A DNA stretch of 13,413 bases from Synergistales bacterium (GTDB lineage Bacteria; Synergistota; Synergistia; Synergistales; 79-D21): positions 46,217 to 59,629 of the forward strand of contig JADLKH010000005.1 in assembly GCA_015657435.1 (NCBI GenBank). The letters run 5' to 3'. Below, piece by piece: positions 1 through 6,386 of this stretch (position 1 is its first letter; the number at the start of each line of letters is the position of its first letter). The notes beneath the pieces were generated by a model. It did no database searches. It saw only the letters and a list, made by a program, of their open reading frames with translations, and was not told the DNA's origin. The position numbers and the translations under genes were made by a program.

Positions 1-156
1 CCTTCCGCCAGTGAACTTGTCGATCATGTCCTGGGAGACGTCTTTGATCTCCATGCGCGGTTCGCCGACGTTGACGTAAAGGGTTTTGCGAGTATAGCCT
101 TTGTCAATTTTCGCCGGGGTATAGGACCACTCCGCAAGAATTTTCATTTTATCCAT
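1..156 (-). CDS. Aldehyde:ferredoxin oxidoreductase family protein, N-terminal fragment (cut by left edge)
   Basis: Only the first 52 codons are in the window. The reading runs leftwards from ATG at 156 (MDKMKILAEW...) and continues past position 1. The stretch GYTRKTLYVNVGEP followed by FTGGR resembles the N-terminus of tungsten/molybdenum aldehyde:ferredoxin oxidoreductases, where a GY-x-K-x-L-x-V-(N/D) strand precedes a conserved F-x-GGRG turn. Family members oxidise aldehydes to carboxylic acids at a pterin-bound W or Mo and pass electrons to an adjacent [4Fe-4S] cluster and then to ferredoxin. A GGAGGC ribosome site at about 169-174 lies 11-12 bases before ATG 156. ATG 147, three codons further in, is an alternative start. 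The polyferredoxin gene lies 28 bases upstream on the same strand, as in AOR operons that carry a separate Fe-S subunit. The cluster cysteines and pterin-binding motifs are outside the window, so the exact family member is uncertain. Confidence 0.7.
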   Translation of the reverse strand, partial: MDKMKILAEWSYTPAKIDKGYTRKTLYVNVGEPRMEIKDVSQDMIDKFTGGR

Positions 157-184
157 CAGAAGCACAAGCCTCCTTTTAGGTCCT

Positions 185-571
185 TTAGTCGTTGACAAGC
201 ACGAGCGCTTGCGTTGGGCATGTCCGGGCGCAAAGCCCGCAGGCCACGCACTTGAAAGGTTCGGTTTGTTTTGATGCGGCGTAAAGCATGTTTCCGGTGG
301 GGCAGTAGCCCACACACATCAGGCAGGAGGTGCACTTGGACTTGTCCAATTGCACCACTCCGTTCTTGTCGCGGGAAAGGGCCTCGGTCGGGCAAACGGC
401 CATACAGGCCCCGCACTGGTTGCAGACGCTGATGTTCTGTCCTGCTCCGGGATTTGTCACCACGACGCGGGAAAGCGCCGGGTTCTCTTCCTTGAAGTAG
501 GTTTTGGAACAGGTTTCCATGCACTTTCCGCAGTTGATGCACTTTTCAGCGTACGTCTTGAGCCACCGCAA
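185..571 (-). CDS. Polyferredoxin, four [4Fe-4S] clusters, probable electron-transfer subunit of the adjacent AOR
   Basis: This 128-residue protein has four complete C-x2-C-x2-C-x3-C motifs, at C11/14/17/21, C50/53/56/60, C80/83/86/90 and C108/111/114/118. The last three are followed by Pro and the first by Ser. Sixteen cysteines predict four [4Fe-4S] clusters. There is no signal peptide or membrane segment, so it should be cytoplasmic. I chose TTG 571 as start because AGGGGG sits 6 bases upstream and the ferredoxin homology begins at once. A longer reading to 655 would run through the promoter and give unconvincing sequence. It is the first gene of a minus-strand operon and the AOR follows 28 bases downstream. 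Small four-cluster Fe-S subunits are known partners of some bacterial AORs (AorA type), so electron relay for that enzyme is the likely role. It could also serve other oxidoreductases. Confidence 0.88.
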   Translation of the reverse strand: MRWLKTYAEKCINCGKCMETCSKTYFKEENPALSRVVVTNPGAGQNISVCNQCGACMAVCPTEALSRDKNGVVQLDKSKCTSCLMCVGYCPTGNMLYAASKQTEPFKCVACGLCARTCPTQALVLVND

Positions 572-594
572 AAGGATCCCCCTTGATCGATATA

Positions 595-613
595 GACGGA
601 GAAACGCTCCGTC
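595..613 (-). other. Perfect 7-bp hairpin in the 5' leader of the polyferredoxin/AOR operon
   Basis: GACGGAG (595-601) and CTCCGTC (607-613) form a perfect inverted repeat with a 5-base loop. It lies between the predicted minus-strand -10 box (627-632) and the ribosome site of the polyferredoxin gene, so it would be near the 5' end of the leader RNA. No T-tract follows, so it is not an intrinsic terminator. It could stabilise the mRNA, act as an operator or regulate access to the message. The role is unknown. Confidence 0.45.
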
Positions 614-626
614 CACGGTCAGATTA

Positions 627-655
627 AGTATACTGAAGGGCCTGAACAAGCGCAA
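627..655 (-). promoter_or_regulatory. Probable sigma-70-type promoter of the polyferredoxin/AOR operon
   Basis: Read on the minus strand, TTGCGC (650-655) is followed by a 17-base spacer and TATACT (627-632). The -10 box is close to consensus and the -35 box is only a half match. Transcription would begin near 620, leaving a leader of roughly 50 bases before TTG 571. Confidence 0.5.
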
Positions 656-674
656 GTTTGCACAATCCCTTCGA

Positions 675-703
675 TTGACGACATTCGGAAGGGGTGTTAA
701 AAT
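675..703 (+). promoter_or_regulatory. Sigma-70-type promoter of tRNA-Pro
   Basis: TTGACG (675-680), a 17-base spacer and TAAAAT (698-703) form a near-consensus promoter. The tRNA begins 11 bases after the -10 box, so the 5' leader would be only a few bases. The same TTGACG-17-TAAAA pattern recurs before smpB. Confidence 0.65.
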
Positions 704-713
704 TCGCAGGCAT

Positions 714-795
<82 letters not shown>

Positions 796-802
796 GAACT
801 TC

Positions 803-837
803 GGGACCCAGGTCAAAACCAGGGTCCCTTTTATTTT
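803..837 (+). terminator. Intrinsic terminator after tRNA-Pro
   Basis: GGGACCC (803-809) pairs with GGGTCCC (822-828), with a further GG/CC pair inside the loop. TTTTATTTT follows directly. It ends the tRNA transcript before smpB. Confidence 0.75.
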
Positions 838-864
838 GGGTAATTCCACAGAATCTGACCAACA

Positions 865-893
865 TTGACGAATAGGAGAAAAGCAAGTAAAAA
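865..893 (+). promoter_or_regulatory. Probable promoter of smpB(-ssrA)
   Basis: TTGACG (865-870), a 17-base spacer and TAAAAA (888-893, followed by T) repeat the pattern seen before tRNA-Pro. The predicted transcription start is at about 900, almost on top of the smpB ATG at 901. The only AGGAG (874-878) lies in the spacer and 22 bases from that ATG, so it is probably not a ribosome site. Confidence 0.45.
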
Positions 894-900
894 TACACGC

Positions 901-1390
901 ATGGGCGATCTACAGGCTAGAGAAGAGGAAAAAAACGGTTGCGCAAAATCGAAAGGCGCGACACGAATATTTCATCATTGAAACCTTTGAGGCAGGGATC
1001 GTCCTGACGGGAACGGAGATCAAGTCGGTTCGGGAATCCCGGCTGAACCTGAAGGACGGTTACGCCCGCATAGAAAACGGGGAACTCTGGCTCCACAAGG
1101 TCCACATTTCACCGTACGACAAGGGATCCTACTATAACCCGGATCCTGATCGCAGCAGGAAACTACTGATGAGCCGACACGAGATCATCCGGTTGGGGTC
1201 AAAACTGAACGAGAGGGGGTTGACGCTGGTTCCCCTTCGTATTTACATCAAGAACCGGCGCTGGGCCAAGGTGGAAGTGGCCCTGGTGAAGCACAAGACT
1301 CAGGGTGACAAGCGCGATTCCATCGCCGAGCGGGACGCCGAAAGGGAAATGGCCCGGACGGTCAGGCGAGAGCGGCAGGATAGCGACTAA
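901..1390 (+). CDS. smpB: SsrA-binding protein SmpB, reading frame broken by one extra base near the N-terminus
   Basis: Translation from 902 gives an open SmpB frame to the stop at 1388-1390. It contains QNRKARHEYF, then an ETFEAGIVLTGTE-IKSVR stretch, an SPYDKGSYYNPDP loop, and a basic C-terminal tail (DKRDSIAERDAEREMARTVR). SmpB binds the tRNA-like domain of tmRNA and delivers it to stalled ribosomes for trans-translation. The partner gene ssrA follows 4 bases downstream. The oddity is at the start. In the SmpB frame there is no ATG, GTG or TTG between the upstream stop at 866 and the conserved region. The plausible ATG at 901 is in the neighbouring frame. Removing one base, either from GGG (903-905) or from the A7 run (929-935), joins that ATG to SmpB as MAIYRLEKRKKTVAQNRK or MGDLQAREEEKTVAQNRK. 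A first in-frame ATG at 1169 would lose about half the protein. Product identity is sure; the frame status is open. Confidence 0.85.
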
Positions 1391-1394
1391 GAAT

Positions 1395-1742
1395 GGGGGC
1401 GACTGGTTTCGACGGCAGTCGGAGGGCCGAGAGGAGCGAGCCAAGATTCCCGAGACCTTGTAAAACGCGGGGCAAAAAAGAAGTGCCAACGAAAACTACG
1501 CACTGGCTGCCTAAGAAGTAGCCACGTCGATAGGGACCCCTGCCCTTCGGGTGCCTAAAGACGCCAAAAAGGAGGGCCGCTCCGGAGGAACCGCACCCGC
1601 ACTCCGGCTAAGACGAGGGAGCTAGGGAGGAGAGATCCCGTCACCGGGAGCTTGAATCCGACACGAAAACGGTGACTACGCTCGTAGAGCCTGTCTGGTT
1701 GGCCACTGTCGGACCGGAGTTCGATACTCCGCGCCTCCACCA
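1395..1742 (+). ncRNA. ssrA: tmRNA (SsrA), tag peptide ANENYALAA
   Basis: The 348-base RNA begins GGGGGCGACTGGTTTCGACGG and ends with a T-arm (CGGAG/TTCGATA/CTCCG), CGCCTCC, A and an encoded CCA. The ends pair as a 7-bp acceptor stem that keeps the G3:U70 wobble (U at 1736) needed for alanine charging. The tag frame is GCC AAC GAA AAC TAC GCA CTG GCT GCC TAA at 1485-1514, giving ANENYALAA with the usual YALAA degradation signal. tmRNA rescues ribosomes stalled on broken messages and marks the nascent peptide for proteolysis. No convincing promoter is visible between smpB and the 5' end, so it is probably transcribed with smpB and then processed by RNase P. The sequence appears intact, in contrast to smpB. 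Confidence 0.95.
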
Positions 1743-1748
1743 AATGTG

Positions 1749-1788
1749 AAGGGCCGTTCCCGGATTTTCCGGTAACGGCCCTTTTTTT
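1749..1788 (+). terminator. Strong intrinsic terminator after ssrA
   Basis: AAGGGCCGTT (1749-1758) pairs with AACGGCCCTT (1774-1783), with an inner CCGG/CCGG stem, and leads into a run of seven T (1782-1788). It sits between the converging ssrA and alaE genes. On the minus strand the hairpin lacks a clean T-tract, so it may stop alaE transcription only weakly. Confidence 0.88.
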
Positions 1789-1792
1789 GATT

Positions 1793-2218
1793 TTAGAAAT
1801 GGGACAAAATCCACTTCCTGCAGGCCTGGAGGAATACCCCGTATGGACGTCCCGCCAGGGCGAAAATCACGGTCATGCTGCCGGCCGAAACAACCATCTG
1901 CCTGAATGTCGCGCCGGCGATCATCAGGACAATGCCGTAAAGCGGCACCTGGAAGGAAAGAAAGGCCGCCGTATCGACGACTGCGGCCTGGAAAAACGAG
2001 TCTTCCTTCATGCGGAAAAGTCTGAACAGCCAGTCACGGTATAGACCGTAAGCGCGCCCGGTGATGATATTCGTCGGGACCGCCGCGATTCGCGCGGTGA
2101 TGGATTGTCCAAAGGTCAGGCCCGCCAGGAGGATCTCGATCGTCATGCAAAGGACGGTCGAGAAGAGGGTCATCGAAAGGGTATCCGCCAGGAACATCCT
2201 CAACCGCGACTTTTCCAT
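1793..2218 (-). CDS. alaE: L-alanine exporter family protein (AlaE-like)
   Basis: The 141-residue protein matches the AlaE family in length and features. It has an N-terminal RLRMFLADTLSM segment, a TIEILLAGLTFGQSITARI helix, the P-x-N-I-x-x-x-x-YG-x-YRD motif (about residues 48-62), a FLSFQVPLYG helix and a C-terminal ALAGRPYGVFLQACRK stretch. About four hydrophobic segments predict an inner-membrane protein. AlaE exports L-alanine, using the proton motive force in Escherichia coli. The gene begins 6 bases after the tpx stop, so the two are probably cotranscribed. The nearby aminotransferase and alanine dehydrogenase-like genes make alanine excretion a reasonable role. The substrate here is inferred from family membership. 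Confidence 0.85.
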   Translation of the reverse strand: MEKSRLRMFLADTLSMTLFSTVLCMTIEILLAGLTFGQSITARIAAVPTNIITGRAYGLYRDWLFRLFRMKEDSFFQAAVVDTAAFLSFQVPLYGIVLMIAGATFRQMVVSAGSMTVIFALAGRPYGVFLQACRKWILSHF

Positions 2219-2224
2219 CGTGTT

Positions 2225-2737
2225 TTACATGAGTTTTCTTAAGGCTTCGATCGCGGCTTCGTAATCGGGTTCGCTGGTTTGCTCGGGAACGATCTGGACG
2301 TAACGGATCACGTTGGCCGGGTCGACGATGAAGATCGAGCGCGCCAGCAGGCGCAGTTCCTTGATCAGGACTCCCCAGTTTGTGCCGAAAGAGGCGTCCC
2401 TATGGTCCGAAAGGGCTATGGCCTTGTCGATCCCCCCGGTGGCGCAGAAGCGCCGAATTGCGAAGGGAAGGTCCATCGAAATGTTGATCACGGCCACGTC
2501 CCGGGGCTGGTTCGCGGCATCTTCGTTGAACCAGTGGATCTGGAGGTCGCAAACGGGCGTGTCGAGTGAAGGGGTCACCGAAATGACCTTGAATTTTCCC
2601 TGGAAGTCCGCGAGAGTTTTCGGGACGAGGTTCTGGTCAACCACCGTGAAGAACGGGGCTTTGTCTTGCGGTTTGAGTTCCGGCCCCACAAGGGTCAGGG
2701 GATTTCCTTTCATGGTGATGATTCCGGTACGCTCCAT
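2225..2737 (-). CDS. tpx: Thiol peroxidase Tpx (atypical 2-Cys peroxiredoxin)
   Basis: This is a 170-residue peroxiredoxin of the Tpx class. It has the peroxidatic site TPSLDTPVCDLQ with C63 and the preceding Thr60, the resolving cysteine C98 in RRFCATGG, the active-site Arg133 in LLARSIFIVD, and an N-terminal FKGNP-like hairpin (MKGNPLTLVG). Tpx reduces H2O2 and organic hydroperoxides in the cytoplasm using thioredoxin. I chose ATG 2737 because GGAGGT (2745-2750) lies 7 bases upstream. A GTG at 2746 would overlap that ribosome site. It precedes alaE and follows the ornithine cyclodeaminase-family gene by about 50 bases. An oxygen-defence role fits an anaerobe with many Fe-S enzymes. Confidence 0.95.
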   Translation of the reverse strand: MERTGIITMKGNPLTLVGPELKPQDKAPFFTVVDQNLVPKTLADFQGKFKVISVTPSLDTPVCDLQIHWFNEDAANQPRDVAVINISMDLPFAIRRFCATGGIDKAIALSDHRDASFGTNWGVLIKELRLLARSIFIVDPANVIRYVQIVPEQTSEPDYEAAIEALRKLM

Positions 2738-2789
2738 TTCGTTCACCTCCGGGAAATCTTTTAATTATTTTATCACCCGATAGGATCGC

Positions 2790-3782
2790 CTAGAAGTTGA
2801 CGACCATGCCGATTTTCGATCGTTTTGCTTTTTCCAGGGCGATTGCCCCCACAACCAGGTCCTGGATCGCCATTCCGGTTGCGTCGAACAACGTCACATC
2901 GGAAGGATCTGTTCGGCCGGTCCTGGTCCCCTCTAGGACGGTCCCGATCTCCGTGATGTTTTCGGCGGAAACTAGCCCAAGCTTGACCGCGTGCTGGCAT
3001 TCGCCCTTTGCGACCACTTGGGCGGCGGAATCTGCGAAAATCTTCGCGGAAGCGACGAGTTCGGGTTCTAGCTCCTGCTTCCCGGGCATATCCGCTCCGA
3101 TGGCGTTGATATGGGTCCCGGGAGAGATCCATTCTTTTCTCAGGATATATTCCCTGGACCGAGTGCAGGTGACGATCAGGTCGACAGCCGAAGCCGTCTC
3201 GGAGAGCCCCTTGAATGGCACCGCTCTGAGCTTGAAGGCGGGGTAGCGGGCCTGCTGTTCCGAAACGAACCGGCTCGCATGCTCGTCCACGATATCACAG
3301 ACGGAGACCGATTTCAGGGCTGGCATCGACAGACTCAGGCCCCATAGCTGGGCCCGCCCCTGGTTGCCTGCACCGACGATCAGCGCCTTCCGACTGTCCT
3401 TGCGGGCGAAAGTCCGTGCACCGACTGCCCCTGCTGCTCCGGTCCGGAGAAACGTGACGGGCGTGCCGTCCAGGATGCCGATGGGCTGCTGTTTGTCGAC
3501 GTCCATCACGACGATGAGCCCGGCAAGCGGAGGCAAGCCCCTGGTCTCGTTTTCCGCGCACCAGCCGAGCATTTTCATGCCGAAGACGCCGGCTCCCGCC
3601 AGGTGTCCCGCTTTCAAGTCCATTTCGCGTTTCCCGGGGTCGAACTGGTGGACGATGACGGGAAAAACACCGGCTTCACCCCGGGAAAAAAGACGATAGG
3701 CCCGGTCGACTCCCTCGATGGCTTCGGCCATGCCCACGAGGCTTTCAAACTGGGAACGGTCCAGCAGTCTCAGGGGATACAT
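2790..3782 (-). CDS. Ornithine cyclodeaminase / mu-crystallin / alanine dehydrogenase family protein
   Basis: The 330-residue protein has the family's full length and motifs: LKAGHLAG...GMKM with Lys57 and Lys70, GILDGTPVTFLRTGAAGAVGA with Arg113, the Rossmann motif IVGAGNQG (about residues 135-142), NAIGADMPGKQEL with Asp231, and a VTLFDATGMAIQDL segment near the C-terminus. Members catalyse NAD(P)-linked reactions: ornithine to proline plus ammonia, reversible alanine to pyruvate plus ammonia, or imine (ketimine) reductions. Sequence alone does not settle which. It starts 16 bases after the aminotransferase stop on the same strand, with a G-rich ribosome site just before ATG 3782, so the two form an operon. 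The nearby AlaE favours alanine dehydrogenase activity, but this is context inference only. Confidence 0.9.
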   Translation of the reverse strand: MYPLRLLDRSQFESLVGMAEAIEGVDRAYRLFSRGEAGVFPVIVHQFDPGKREMDLKAGHLAGAGVFGMKMLGWCAENETRGLPPLAGLIVVMDVDKQQPIGILDGTPVTFLRTGAAGAVGARTFARKDSRKALIVGAGNQGRAQLWGLSLSMPALKSVSVCDIVDEHASRFVSEQQARYPAFKLRAVPFKGLSETASAVDLIVTCTRSREYILRKEWISPGTHINAIGADMPGKQELEPELVASAKIFADSAAQVVAKGECQHAVKLGLVSAENITEIGTVLEGTRTGRTDPSDVTLFDATGMAIQDLVVGAIALEKAKRSKIGMVVNF

Positions 3783-3798
3783 GATGCCCCCCGATTCG

Positions 3799-4917
3799 CT
3801 ATCCGGCGTACCGGGCCAGGGTCTTGTCGATGCGATCGAGCCCCCTGGCGAGGAAGTTCTTCTCGACGCCGAAGTTCATCCTCAGGTGTCCTTCGATGCC
3901 GAAGCAACTTCCGGGAATGACGAAAACACTATCGTTTTTCACCATGTCCATGACGAGGTCCCAGGAGGTCACAGGGAGGTTGAACTTCACGAAGGCGAAA
4001 CACCCGGCCTGGGGCGGAGTGAAGGAAAGAACGCCCTTGTGGGAGTTCACCCAGTTCGTAAAGGTCGCGAGGTTTTGGCGGACGATCTCCCGGTTGCGCT
4101 TGAAGATGCGGACCCGCATTTCCGGTTTTAGGGCCCGGGTGGCGAGCATGTCGCTGAAAGTGGTTACGGTCGTCGAGAGGTAGTCGTGATAGAACCAGGC
4201 TTTTTCCGCGATGTCTTTCGGCCCGGCGATCCAGCCGACCCGCAGTCCCGGGAGCCCGAAGGACTTGGAAAGGCCGCTGATGACCAGGACCTTGTCGTAG
4301 AGGCCCCAGAAGGTCGGGGTCATGTCGTCGTTCTGTTCAGCACCGCGGTAGACCTCGTCTGAAAGGATGTAGGCTCCGACTCTTTCCGCGGCCTTGACGA
4401 TCTCCAGCATCTGTTCTCGCGAGAGCACGGTGCCGGTGGGGTTGTTCGGGTTGCAGACGCAGATCAGCTTCGTCTTCGGCGTGACGGCCGCCTTTAGGCT
4501 GTCCACGTCAAGCGACCAGTTCTTGGCGGGGTCGAGGGTAAAGTTGCGGACGACCGCACCGTTCGCTTCCACGACGTGCGAAAGAAGCATGAAGTTGGGG
4601 AGCATGAAGGCCACTTCGTCCCCCGGTTCGATGAGGCTCCACGCCAGAATGTACAGGGCTTCGGCCGACCCGTTTGTCATGAAGACGCATCCCGGGTCCA
4701 TCCCCTCGTAAAAGGATGCGACAGCTTCGCGAAGGTGCTTCGTGCCGGCGGTGTGGACGTACTTCAGGTGAAGGCTGTTGTAGACTTCCTCCATTTCCCC
4801 GGGGGTCAAAATTTCCCGGATGAACATGGGGTAAATCCCCGAAGCGCTCAGGTCGTACTCGACTTCGTTCTGGAACCGCGCCAAGGTCCGTTCCAGCTTG
4901 AATTCCGCGATCTGCAA
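3799..4917 (-). CDS. PLP-dependent class I/II aminotransferase
   Basis: This 372-residue fold-type I aminotransferase shows NPNNPTG (156-162), SDEVYRG (186-192, Asp187 contacts the PLP ring nitrogen), the PLP-binding lysine Lys218 in SGLSKSFGLPGLRVGW, and a C-terminal RMNFG (Arg346) expected to bind the substrate carboxylate. It transfers amino groups between amino acids and 2-oxo acids in the cytoplasm. The amino donor cannot be told from sequence. The start is TTG 4917, with AGGAGGTGG a few bases upstream. The frame stays open to 5289, but that extension would overlap the 3' end of the next gene and has no family features. A TTGACA promoter lies 44-72 bases upstream, and the dehydrogenase-like gene follows after 16 bases. 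Confidence 0.93.
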   Translation of the reverse strand: MQIAEFKLERTLARFQNEVEYDLSASGIYPMFIREILTPGEMEEVYNSLHLKYVHTAGTKHLREAVASFYEGMDPGCVFMTNGSAEALYILAWSLIEPGDEVAFMLPNFMLLSHVVEANGAVVRNFTLDPAKNWSLDVDSLKAAVTPKTKLICVCNPNNPTGTVLSREQMLEIVKAAERVGAYILSDEVYRGAEQNDDMTPTFWGLYDKVLVISGLSKSFGLPGLRVGWIAGPKDIAEKAWFYHDYLSTTVTTFSDMLATRALKPEMRVRIFKRNREIVRQNLATFTNWVNSHKGVLSFTPPQAGCFAFVKFNLPVTSWDLVMDMVKNDSVFVIPGSCFGIEGHLRMNFGVEKNFLARGLDRIDKTLARYAG

Positions 4918-4960
4918 GAAAACCACCTCCTGGAATGGCGTCACGAATGCATGCAAAACA

Positions 4961-4989
4961 AGCCTAGGGTGAGGAAAGTCCGTTGTCAA
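4961..4989 (-). promoter_or_regulatory. Probable promoter of the aminotransferase operon
   Basis: On the minus strand a perfect TTGACA (4984-4989) is followed by 17 bases and TAGGCT (4961-4966), a weak -10 box. It sits in the 161-base gap between the Fe-S protein gene and the aminotransferase, in the right orientation. Transcription would begin at about 4954. Confidence 0.5.
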
Positions 4990-5078
4990 ACGGTCGCGAC
5001 TTCCTCGGAAATTGGGCGATCTGGCAATATGACGATTTCCAAAGCACCCTCGACGACTGGGCAGGAAGGGGTTTTTTG

Positions 5079-6311
5079 TCAATCGGACATGTTGTCCTGC
5101 CCTCCGTTTGGGCCCGAAGAGCGAACTTGCCTCTTCATCCATACCCTGAAGGCATTCGAAAGGTAACCAGGTACGAGGTCGAAAAAAATTTTCCTCAGGC
5201 TGGATGCGTGGGAGGGAGCGTTGGGAACTTCCCCCATGGAGAGGGCGCCGGTCGGACAGGACAGGGAGCACAATCCGCAACCGATGCACCGCGTCTTTTC
5301 GAAGGAAAGAACACCGTCAGCGAAGGAAAGGGCGCCCATCGGGCAGGCGGGAGCACATCGCCCGCAGCTGACGCATCGTTCGGTTTCGATAAGAGGCCGG
5401 AAGTGCGGAATGCTGAGCATCCCCGGAGCGTTGAACTGTGAAATGCTCCGCATGGCGTGACAGCAGCAGCCGCAACAGGAACAACTGGAATTGCCCCTGG
5501 GAACCCCGCCAATATCGTTGTTGATCCAGCTCACGCATCCGAAACCCTCGGCTTCCCGCTTGAGGGCGAGGACTTCCGCCGCATCGCTTCTCCGCATCAA
5601 GCCCCGCTCGATGAATTTCACGGCGTTGGGCCCCATGACGACGCAATTTTCAAGAGGTTTTCCACATCCCTTGTCGATGAGGCGCATGGCAAGCCTGCAT
5701 TGACAGTTCCCTACAGCAAAATCGGCATACGGGGCAAGAATCTCCTCCAGTTTTTCGGAAGGCCACGCGGAAGAGAGAGAAGAACCGACTTGAAAAACCG
5801 GAAGGTAGCGGATGCCCGGTACGATCTTCTTCGTGTATTCGACGATGTACCCCTCGTCCCATAGCTCTTCGAAGAGTCTCGCAAATTCCTTATGCCATGC
5901 GTTTCGGTCTGAAATTACCGGCGTCATCAAGGCCATTTCGAAAGTGCCGGGTACGATCGGAAGGAGTGTATATCGACGCGGATCTCCGTATGAAAGGATG
6001 ACGCGTTTCTTCAGGGAAAGGAAATCGAGGCACCGGGTTGTCTGCTCGAGAGTTCTCCCCGACAGGACGGCGATCTTGGTGGCTTTCCTGGGATGCAAAG
6101 GCTGGAGGTGCTGGACAAGCTCGGCTTCTTCCTCGGAGAAGAGGTGCGTGACGAGCGCGAGCAGCTTTTCCGAGGCGGGTGGTCCGAGCAGCAGAGGAGA
6201 AGAAAAGTGACCCATGATCCTGAAATGGGCCCGGGTAGGGGTTCGTGCGCCCTTAAAACCAGGGGCTGTTCGACCGACGGAAAGATTCAGCAAAACGGTT
6301 TGTCTGCCCAT
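5079..6311 (-). CDS. Cysteine-rich Fe-S protein with probable N-terminal winged helix and C-terminal 2[4Fe-4S] ferredoxin domain
   Basis: The 410-residue protein has three parts. Residues about 45-120 are soluble and helical with a TLLPIVPGTFE-like wing, resembling small HTH modules. A central region carries GNCQCR (C203, C205), CGKPLENC (C216, C223), a GPNAVKFIERG segment, C259 and the cluster SCSCCGCCCH (C277-C284). The C-terminal ferredoxin domain has C313/316/319/323 and C342/345/348/352. This architecture is familiar from uncharacterised Fe-S proteins of anaerobes, whose function is not known to me. There is no membrane segment. ATG 6311 has GGGAAAGG 6 bases upstream. ATG at residue 33 (MGHFSS) is an alternative, and the first 32 residues look unconserved. 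It is divergent from the carbon-nitrogen hydrolase across 75 bases. A redox sensor or electron carrier is possible; a catalytic role is not excluded. Confidence 0.85.
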   Translation of the reverse strand: MGRQTVLLNLSVGRTAPGFKGARTPTRAHFRIMGHFSSPLLLGPPASEKLLALVTHLFSEEEAELVQHLQPLHPRKATKIAVLSGRTLEQTTRCLDFLSLKKRVILSYGDPRRYTLLPIVPGTFEMALMTPVISDRNAWHKEFARLFEELWDEGYIVEYTKKIVPGIRYLPVFQVGSSLSSAWPSEKLEEILAPYADFAVGNCQCRLAMRLIDKGCGKPLENCVVMGPNAVKFIERGLMRRSDAAEVLALKREAEGFGCVSWINNDIGGVPRGNSSCSCCGCCCHAMRSISQFNAPGMLSIPHFRPLIETERCVSCGRCAPACPMGALSFADGVLSFEKTRCIGCGLCSLSCPTGALSMGEVPNAPSHASSLRKIFFDLVPGYLSNAFRVWMKRQVRSSGPNGGQDNMSD

Positions 6312-6386
6312 GGCAAGCCTTTCCCAAAATGGTTTTAAAGACTATTCTATCAGCATCGTTCTCAAAATAACCCAAGGAGATGTCCC

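Noticed and set aside
571..713. Riboswitch (for example a molybdenum-cofactor type) in the AOR leader
   Set aside because: The leader is only about 50 bases with one simple hairpin, too small for such a riboswitch, and no conserved multi-helix core is visible.
930..936. A AAA AAC heptamer as a programmed -1 frameshift site in smpB
   Set aside because: The heptamer is in phase with ATG 901, but a -1 shift leads to the wrong frame. Joining to SmpB needs +1 (or -2). Slippage of RNA polymerase or a plain sequence error remains possible.
2313..2783. 156-codon plus-strand frame opposite tpx
   Set aside because: The minus-strand Tpx has all catalytic residues. The plus-strand translation resembles no family and is a shadow.
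4918..5289. N-terminal extension of the aminotransferase to an ATG at 5289
   Set aside because: The extra 124 residues overlap the Fe-S protein gene in another frame and cross the TTGACA promoter. The strong ribosome site sits directly before TTG 4917, where family similarity begins.
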